A stretch of DNA of 35,046 nucleotides from Candidatus Nomurabacteria bacterium GW2011_GWA1_36_15 (GTDB lineage: Bacteria; Patescibacteriota; Minisyncoccia; Phycocordibacterales; UBA9973): positions 1-35,046 of the forward strand of contig LBRM01000002.1 of assembly GCA_000991415.1 (NCBI GenBank). Direction: 5' to 3'. The notes below the pieces were generated by a model. It saw only the letters and a program-made list of their open reading frames with translations, did not search any database and was not told where the DNA came from. Both the position numbers and the translations under genes were made by a program. Positions 28,901 through 35,046 of the stretch are shown here, in pieces. Within the stretch, counting starts at the first letter, position 1, and each line of letters starts with the position of its first letter.

Positions 28901-29200
28901 AAATTAGAGAACCGAGATATGAATATTAAAAAAATAAAAGAAAAATTGGAAAATGGCGCGCAAATAACGATAGCTGGGATAATAGATACTGCCAGAGTCA
29001 TTATCACCAAAGGAAATGACCGTATGGCATTCTTAAAAATTTCAGACTTAACTGGTTCCATAGAAGCTGTCGCTTTCCCTAATATATTCAAGGAATCTAT
29101 TGAGATACTTGTTCCTGAAAAATGCATCGCTTTTTCCGGCAAAGTCTCCCTTCGCAACGGCGAAAAAAGCATCATTATAGAGGCGGTGAAGGAAATCTAA
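25997..29200 (+). CDS. dnaE: DNA polymerase III subunit alpha
   Basis: Start reassigned to [26 protein letters not shown]; PHP domain, [66 protein letters not shown], C-terminal OB fold. Confidence 0.96.
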   Translation: [1067 protein letters not shown]

Positions 29201-29205
29201 AAAAT

Positions 29206-29736
29206 CTAATTATACAAGCTCATTACTTTCTCTTTTCCTTCTGTAAAGATAATTTCTAATGCTTGTGCTACTTTTTTAGAAAGTTTTTTGAGTTCATCTA
29301 GTTCATTTTTTTTGTATTCACCAAGTAAGAAATTCAACACTGCCTTCTCTCCTTTCGGCTTTTTTATTTTACCGGATAGAGTGGCAGGTGAAGTTCCAAT
29401 TCTGATACGTAAAAACTCTTCGGACTTTAACGCTTTGATTATAGAACCCAACCCATTGTGACCTCCGGAAGATCTATTAAAAGAAATTTTCATTTTCCCT
29501 AAGGGTAAATCAATGTCATCATAAATTACCACAAGATTCTTTAAATCTTTTTTGGATTTTATTAATGGTGCAATCACTTTACCAGAATTGTTCATAAATT
29601 TGTCCGGTAATACAAACTTAATTTTATCTTTTATATTTAATCTTTTTTCAACTAACCCAACCATAAGCCATCCGGTATTATGTCTGGTGTTTTCATATTC
29701 CTGACCGGGATTTCCTAAACCAACTACTAATTTCAT
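29206..29736 (-). CDS. pth: Peptidyl-tRNA hydrolase
   Basis: 176 aa; MKLVVGLGNPGQEYENTRHNTGW, PDKFMNNSGKVI, VIYDDIDLPLGKMKI, GGHNGLGSII. Confidence 0.93.
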   Translation of the reverse strand: MKLVVGLGNPGQEYENTRHNTGWLMVGLVEKRLNIKDKIKFVLPDKFMNNSGKVIAPLIKSKKDLKNLVVIYDDIDLPLGKMKISFNRSSGGHNGLGSIIKALKSEEFLRIRIGTSPATLSGKIKKPKGEKAVLNFLLGEYKKNELDELKKLSKKVAQALEIIFTEGKEKVMSLYN

Positions 29737-29837
29737 GTTTCTATCATAACAGAAAACAATAATTACGAATTGCCAATTATGAATTACAAAACATAATTCT
29801 GTTTCGTGTCAAGACTTTTTTGTGTTAAAATACAACG

Positions 29838-30395
29838 ATGGAGGAAGAGAAATCTAACAAACAATCATTTTGGGAACTGGCGCGTTTTGCATTGATGGCA
29901 ATAGCCATAGTTGTTCCCATACGCATATTTATTGCTCAACCTTTTATAGTTTCAGGTTCTTCTATGGTCCCTACTTTTGAAGACGGACAATATTTAATAA
30001 TAGATGAAATATCTTACAGATTAAATGATCCAAAGAGAAATGACGTTGTAGTTTTTCGATATCCCAATGATCAGGAAAAGTTTTTTATCAAAAGAATAAT
30101 AGGACTTCCAAATGAAACAGTAGATATAAAAGGTGATGTAGTCATTATATTCAATACAGAATATCCTTCAGGGTTCATACTTGATCAATCTTACGTAAAA
30201 AACACCATAGATAACAATGTTCGTTATGAATTAAAAAACAATGAATATTTTGTAATGGGCGATAATAGATCTGCCAGTTCTGATTCAAGATATTGGGGGG
30301 CGGTATCAAAAAAACTTTTAATAGGAAAAGTATTTCTGCGTTTATTGCCAATAAGTAAGATCGACATCTTACCGGGTAGCTATTCATTAAAATAA
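29838..30395 (+). CDS. lepB: Signal peptidase I
   Basis: 185 aa; GSSMVPTFEDGQYLIID (Ser), NDVVVFRYPNDQEKFFIKRIIGLPNE (Lys), FVMGDNRSASSDSRYWG. Confidence 0.95.
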   Translation: MEEEKSNKQSFWELARFALMAIAIVVPIRIFIAQPFIVSGSSMVPTFEDGQYLIIDEISYRLNDPKRNDVVVFRYPNDQEKFFIKRIIGLPNETVDIKGDVVIIFNTEYPSGFILDQSYVKNTIDNNVRYELKNNEYFVMGDNRSASSDSRYWGAVSKKLLIGKVFLRLLPISKIDILPGSYSLK

Positions 30396-31717
30396 TGAAA
30401 AAGACAAAACCACACACAAGATTCAAAAGTACTAAAACTAAGACTAAAAATTTATTCTCTCCAAGGGGAATGAGGGATATTATAAATGAAGAATATTATA
30501 GTTTCCAAGGATTTTTTGAGAAAGCACAAGAGGTAGCTGTATATTATGGTTTTAAGCCGATCGAAACTCCAATGCTAGAACATGTGGAAACTTTTACATC
30601 AGGTATCGGCAAGGGAACAGATATAGTAGATAAGGAAATGTATACCCTCAAAACTAAAGGCGGAGATCATCTAGCGTTAAAACCAGAACACACAGCAGGC
30701 TTAATGCGGTCTTATATTGAAAAAGGAATGCAAAATATGCCTCAACCTGTAATGTTCTACCAGTATGGTCCAGTTTTTCGACATGATAACCCTCAACGCG
30801 GACGTTATAGGCAATTTTGGCAATTTGATTTAGATTCTTTAGGAAGTGACAAAAGTATCGTTGACGCTCTGGTAATTAAGGTCGGAATGAGTATTTTAGA
30901 AGAAGCGGGAGCGCAAAATATGTCCGTTGATATTAATTCTATCGGCGATAAAGAATGCCGAAATATATATATCAAAGAACTCACAAGTTATTATAGAAAA
31001 CATATAAATGGTTTGGCTCACATTGACCGCGAACGTTTAAAAACAAATCCGCTCCGTATTTTAGATTCCAAGGAAGAAAAAACAAAAGAAATAAATGAAA
31101 ATGCGCCGGATTCAATAAGTTTTCTTTGTGCTTCTTGTAAAAAACATTTCAAAGAAGTATTGGAATATTTGGAAGAAATGAATATAGGATATAATATCAA
31201 TAAAAATTTGGTGCGCGGGCTTTCGTATTACACCCGTACTGTTTTTGAAATAATAGAACAAACAGGTGCAGAAGATGGAACACCATTAACTTTGGCAGGA
31301 GGTGGTCGTTATGATTATCTGGCGCACCAAATTGGTGGTAAAAAAGATGTTCCAGCCGTAGGTTTTTCAATTGGAGTAGATAGAATCATTTCATCTCCTT
31401 GGTATAAAAAACTTTCACCTCGTATATTTAAAAAGCCTAAAATTTGTTTTATCCAACTTGGTTCTGAGGCAAAATTAAAAAGTTTAAATATAATTGAGAT
31501 ACTGCGCAAGGCACATATTCCTATTACTCAATCAATTTCGAAAGATAGTCTTGGCTCTCAATTGGCAATTGCAGAAAAATTAAACGTTCCTTATGCACTT
31601 ATCTTCGGAGTAAAAGAAGCTATTGATGATTCGGTAATTGTACGCGATATGTCTAACCGCTCTCAAGAAACTGTGAAATTAAAAAATCTTTTGGAATATT
31701 TGAAGGAAATCAAGTAA
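30395..31717 (+). CDS. hisS: Histidyl-tRNA synthetase
   Basis: 440 aa; SPRGMRDI, KPEHTAGLMRSYIE, YGPVFRHDNPQRGRYRQFWQFDLDSLG, LVRGLSYYTRTVFEI, GGGRYDYL. Confidence 0.95.
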   Translation: MKKTKPHTRFKSTKTKTKNLFSPRGMRDIINEEYYSFQGFFEKAQEVAVYYGFKPIETPMLEHVETFTSGIGKGTDIVDKEMYTLKTKGGDHLALKPEHTAGLMRSYIEKGMQNMPQPVMFYQYGPVFRHDNPQRGRYRQFWQFDLDSLGSDKSIVDALVIKVGMSILEEAGAQNMSVDINSIGDKECRNIYIKELTSYYRKHINGLAHIDRERLKTNPLRILDSKEEKTKEINENAPDSISFLCASCKKHFKEVLEYLEEMNIGYNINKNLVRGLSYYTRTVFEIIEQTGAEDGTPLTLAGGGRYDYLAHQIGGKKDVPAVGFSIGVDRIISSPWYKKLSPRIFKKPKICFIQLGSEAKLKSLNIIEILRKAHIPITQSISKDSLGSQLAIAEKLNVPYALIFGVKEAIDDSVIVRDMSNRSQETVKLKNLLEYLKEIK

Positions 31718-31734
31718 GTTTCCCGCATATAAAA

Positions 31735-32292
31735 ATGAGAATAATAGTTCAAAAAGAAAATAAAGTTCTGCGCCAGAATACAAAAGATATACTTGTAAGT
31801 GAAATTACAATTCCCAAAATAAAAAAGGTATTAAAAGAAATGTCTATGGCATTAAAAAGCCAAAGTGATGGAGTAGCCCTCGCAGCGCCACAAATAGGAT
31901 ATTTACTGTCTATTTTTATCGTATCTGGAAAAATTTTTCATAAAGATTTTGTCAGAGGAGAACGAAGGTCGGACCTTGAGTCTTCAAAAAGGTCCGACCT
32001 TATACCAAAGAAGGAAATCCCCAAGGATTTAATTTTTATCAATCCCAAAATTTCAAAATTATCCCGCGAAAAAGAATGGTCCCCGGAAGGTTGCCTTTCC
32101 GTCAGGTGGCTATATGGAAAAACTTATCGGTCAAAAAAAGCAATGATTACAGCTTATGATGAAAACGGCAAAAAATTCCAAAGAGGCGCATCTGGTCTTT
32201 TAGCTCAAATTTTCCAACATGAAACAGACCACCTGAAAGGCATACTTTTCATTGATCATGCTAAAGATATTAAAGAGGAATTGCCTAAGTAG
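31735..32292 (+). CDS. def: Peptide deformylase
   Basis: 185 aa; DGVALAAPQIG, SPEGCLSVRWLYG, IFQHETDHLKGILFID (HExxH). Contains an RSDL palindromic insert. Confidence 0.94.
   Translation: MRIIVQKENKVLRQNTKDILVSEITIPKIKKVLKEMSMALKSQSDGVALAAPQIGYLLSIFIVSGKIFHKDFVRGERRSDLESSKRSDLIPKKEIPKDLIFINPKISKLSREKEWSPEGCLSVRWLYGKTYRSKKAMITAYDENGKKFQRGASGLLAQIFQHETDHLKGILFIDHAKDIKEELPK
31965..32001 (+). repeat. 37-bp palindromic element in def (AAGGTCGGACCTT-N11-AAGGTCCGACCTT)
   Basis: 13-bp perfect inverted repeat, 11-nt spacer; encodes RSDLESSKRSDL in frame. Confidence 0.9.
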
Positions 32293-32324
32293 TTTATAAA
32301 GTAAAAAGTTCATAAAGTTATAAA

Positions 32325-33203
32325 GTGAAAAAAGATAATCTAAATTTTATATTTTGGGGAACGCCGGACGTGGCATCTGAAACCTTAGAAATTTTAAAAG
32401 AAAATGGTTATATACCATCGCTTATTATCACTGCCCCTGACAAACCTCAGGGGCGCAAAATGACTATTACTCCCCCACCAGTAAAAGTTTGGGCGATTGA
32501 AAACAATATTCCATACTTGCAACCGGAAGAATTAACAGGCGGGGAAAGGTCGGACCTCTTTAAATTCCTAAGGTCCGACCTTAAAGAGCCTGGAGAAAAT
32601 TTTCGTGGTGAGCAAAATATCCCAGATTTCTTTTTGGTAGTCGCTTACGGAAAAATAATACCAGAAGATATTTTAAATTTACCCAAATTAGGTTCAATAA
32701 ATATTCACTATTCTTTACTACCAAAATACCGCGGAGCTTCACCAGTGGAATCAGCCATTCTAAATGGAGAGACAGAAACAGGCATTACTATCCAAAAAAT
32801 GGAATATAAAATGGATACGGGTCCAATTATGGTTCAAGAAAAAGTGAAAATTGAGCCTGAAGAAAAAGCGGGAGATTTACGTAAACGCTTGATAAAAATC
32901 GGGGGAGAGCTTTTAATAAAAATCTTGCCTGATTTTGTAGATGGAAAAACTAAATTAACTCCACAAAATGAGAACGAAGCCACTTATTGCAAAAAAATAA
33001 AAAAGGAAGATGGAGAAATAAATTTGAGTGATGATTCAGTTAAAAACTACAATAAATTCCGCGCTTATGCTTCTTGGCCTAGAATTTTCTTCTTCAAAGA
33101 TGGCAAAAGAATAATTATTACTGATGCAGAACTCTTAAACGACAAATTTATAATCAAAAAAATTATTCCGGAGGGTGGAAAAGAAATAAATTACAAACTT
33201 TAA
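32325..33203 (+). CDS. fmt: Methionyl-tRNA formyltransferase
   Basis: 292 aa, GTG start; FWGTPDVASETLEILKENG, TAPDKPQGRKM, INIHYSLLPKYRGASPVESAILNGETETGITI. Contains an RSDL palindromic insert. Confidence 0.95.
   Translation: MKKDNLNFIFWGTPDVASETLEILKENGYIPSLIITAPDKPQGRKMTITPPPVKVWAIENNIPYLQPEELTGGERSDLFKFLRSDLKEPGENFRGEQNIPDFFLVVAYGKIIPEDILNLPKLGSINIHYSLLPKYRGASPVESAILNGETETGITIQKMEYKMDTGPIMVQEKVKIEPEEKAGDLRKRLIKIGGELLIKILPDFVDGKTKLTPQNENEATYCKKIKKEDGEINLSDDSVKNYNKFRAYASWPRIFFFKDGKRIIITDAELLNDKFIIKKIIPEGGKEINYKL
32546..32582 (+). repeat. 37-bp palindromic element in fmt (AAGGTCGGACCTC-N11-AAGGTCCGACCTT)
   Basis: Same 13-11-13 layout as the def copy; encodes RSDLFKFLRSDL in the same frame. 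Confidence 0.9.
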
Positions 33204-33244
33204 AAAATAAAGAAACAACTTTTTAAGGGGTTTCTTTATTTTTT
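33202..33244. terminator. Bidirectional intrinsic terminator between fmt and hpf
   Basis: AAAAAATAAAGAAAC ... GTTTCTTTATTTTTT: perfect 15-bp inverted repeat; both stop codons overlap the arms. Confidence 0.85.
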
Positions 33245-33641
33245 AATATTTCGAAGTAAAAGGATTTCGTTTGGAGAGACCCTTCATCATTTTTTTGATA
33301 CTGGCTGCTCCTCGCTTAAATAATGTCTGTCTACGATCTTTGCTTTTTTTAATTTCATTAAAAAGATTTTCCTTTATCTCATCAATTGTTTGGTATAAAT
33401 CTTCTTTATCGGAGCTGGAATAAAATTTCTTTCCGTTTATATTAATCAAGCAATCGGAATGAAAAACAATGCCTGATTTATGGTGCTTAGTGCTCTTGCC
33501 AACTTCAAAATTAACCATTATTTCTCCCCCTCTTGTTTCAATTGTGGATAATAATTTTTCTAAATTAGTAACTCTTTTCAGAATATAATCTTTTATGGTC
33601 TCAGTAAGCTCAAAATTTTTGCCTTGTAAATTTATTTTCAT
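33243..33641 (-). CDS. hpf: Ribosome hibernation promoting factor / RaiA family
   Basis: 132 aa; MKINLQGKNFELTETIKDYILKRVTNLEKLLSTI, SSSDKEDLYQTIDEIKENLFNEIKKSKDR. Confidence 0.85.
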   Translation of the reverse strand: MKINLQGKNFELTETIKDYILKRVTNLEKLLSTIETRGGEIMVNFEVGKSTKHHKSGIVFHSDCLININGKKFYSSSDKEDLYQTIDEIKENLFNEIKKSKDRRQTLFKRGAASIKKMMKGLSKRNPFTSKY

Positions 33642-33671
33642 TTTTCCATTTTACCACAAAATATTATTAAT

Positions 33672-35046
33672 TTAATACTTCAAACTATGGACAAGGGCCT
33701 TTAGGATGACATCTAGTTCCATGGTTGCAACACCAACCACTCGATCGCCCCCGCCATAATAAATATAAAGTAATTTGCTTTTTAGAACCATGCCGCAGGG
33801 AAATACTACATTATTAACAATCCCATTCTTTTCATATTGCTCCTCCGGTTCAAAAATCGGTTCCGTACTGCGCGCCAGCACTATGGCGGGATCTTTCAAA
33901 TCAAGTAAAACACATCCAATACGGTAAATATTGTGACTTTTTGATACGCCGTGATAAAGCAAAAGCCAACCATATTTAGTTCTGATAGGTGGAGCAGAAA
34001 CACCTACTTTATAACTATCCCACATGTTTATTCGAGGTCCGATGATTCTTAAGCATTTTTTCACGGTTTCGTTTTTAAAATCAAGTGAATTCAAATAATC
34101 ACCGCAAATTTCATTGCCTACACGATGTAAAATAAAATAACCCAGAGGAAACTTTTTAGGAAAAAGGCAAGCATCTTTATCATCAAGACCCTGGGGAGTA
34201 ATAAGAAATGGTTTTTCCCATTTCCAATGGTGAGAAATAAAATCTTTTTCTGTGATGGATGAAATAGCCACTCGCGGAGGACCGATACCATCATAAGCCG
34301 TATAACATAAGTAAATATTTTTGCCAATTTTAGTTAATCTTGGGTCCTCACAACCGGAATTCTTATTGTCGATTTTTTTATTCTCAAAATCTTCCCGCGG
34401 AATATAAATGGGTAAAAATAATCGCTTTATTATGTCTGTTCCATTTTTTGTCATAGCATATCCGAAGGTAGATATATTGTCCAAGGACATTGCACGATAA
34501 ACGAGATGAATCTTTTCGTTCAATAATATGGCCCCGGGATTAAAGGTTGCTCGTGCTTCCCAATTATTTTCTGTTTTAGGAACAATAATCGGGTTTTTAA
34601 GAGAACGCTTGAAATGAAAACGGTCTCTGTATTCATAGTGCATGCTAAAAATGAGATCCGTCAAATTAACCCGCGCAGAACATACGGTCGTGTCAGCTGC
34701 ACCGTAATATATGGTAAGGGTATTCTTTTCAACCAAAGCACCGGTCGGAAAAATCACATTCGGAACATAGCCTGAGAGTTCATAAGATTCTTCCGGTACA
34801 AGCAACGGGCCATTAGTTCGCCCAATTATTTTCCGGGGATCTTTCAAATCAAGCAAAACAGCCTCTATGCCAAAAATTCTTTCAGAACCATTCGGCGACG
34901 GAAAATAATTCTGAATATGAGAATAAATAATCAGCCAACCATATTTGGTTTTAATGGGCGGAGCTCCTACTTCTATATGGTCATAAGGTGAACGTTTTAA
35001 ATCAATCGTATAATTATTCACCTTCTTTTCCCATTTTTCCCAAAAC
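33672..35046 (-). CDS. GH130-like glycoside phosphorylase/hydrolase; frame open to the right edge, 5' end probably outside window
   Basis: GTG at 35021 is only one candidate start; the frame continues upstream (FWEKWEKKV...) to the edge. Motifs GCEDPRLTKIGKNIYLCYTAYDG, NPGAILLNEKIHLVYRAM, VGVSAPPIRTKYGWLLLYHGVS. Confidence 0.85.
   Translation of the reverse strand, partial: FWEKWEKKVNNYTIDLKRSPYDHIEVGAPPIKTKYGWLIIYSHIQNYFPSPNGSERIFGIEAVLLDLKDPRKIIGRTNGPLLVPEESYELSGYVPNVIFPTGALVEKNTLTIYYGAADTTVCSARVNLTDLIFSMHYEYRDRFHFKRSLKNPIIVPKTENNWEARATFNPGAILLNEKIHLVYRAMSLDNISTFGYAMTKNGTDIIKRLFLPIYIPREDFENKKIDNKNSGCEDPRLTKIGKNIYLCYTAYDGIGPPRVAISSITEKDFISHHWKWEKPFLITPQGLDDKDACLFPKKFPLGYFILHRVGNEICGDYLNSLDFKNETVKKCLRIIGPRINMWDSYKVGVSAPPIRTKYGWLLLYHGVSKSHNIYRIGCVLLDLKDPAIVLARSTEPIFEPEEQYEKNGIVNNVVFPCGMVLKSKLLYIYYGGGDRVVGVATMELDVILKALVHSLKY

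Noticed and set aside
32428-32453. Hairpin CCCCTGACAAACCTCAGGGG in fmt
   Set aside because: It encodes the conserved Fmt motif APDKPQGRK, so it is best explained by protein conservation, not an inserted element.
1-35046. CRISPR arrays, tRNA/rRNA genes, alternative genetic code
   Set aside because: No regularly spaced repeats; no cloverleaf or rRNA sequence recognised in the short intergenic gaps; TGA acts as a stop (for example RAYT, transketolase-N) and ORFs are intact with standard stops.

Overview
AT-rich, densely packed bacterial window (standard stop codons) that reads as a Patescibacteria/CPR (Parcubacteria-like) genome, judged from gene families only: DUF5671-like membrane protein, lamin-tail surface proteins, YPxGC...TGxxC repeats, RAYT transposase. 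About 25 CDSs are supported: lepA (partial), murJ, O-antigen-ligase-like/TPR protein, leuS, ychF, P-type Ca-ATPase-like, GT4, lamin-tail protein, PfkB kinase, split transketolase, peptidoglycan-binding proteins, REP-associated tyrosine transposase, HAD phosphatase, Rpe-like, large surface glycoside hydrolase, rpiB, gap, dnaE, pth, lepB, hisS, def, fmt, hpf, and a GH130-like protein running off the right edge. No tRNA, rRNA or CRISPR array was seen. Most interesting signals: (1) several families of short palindromic elements inserted in-frame inside essential genes; leuS carries up to four, and def and fmt carry one 37-bp family coding RSDL-x4-RSDL; (2) a RAYT gene flanked by matching GTTGTGAGG/CCTAACAAC hairpins; (3) 11 genes with an extended -10-like TGN-TAnnnT ending only 6-9 nt before ATG, which suggests widespread leaderless transcription; (4) a ~55-bp intergenic element in two copies with divergent but self-complementary flanks; (5) a G10 tract between putative -35 and -10 of a surface-protein promoter; (6) YchF and LeuRS with internal domain deletions; (7) a bidirectional terminator that encodes the same INPHT C-terminus in two convergent proteins. 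All family calls come from motif recognition, not database searches.
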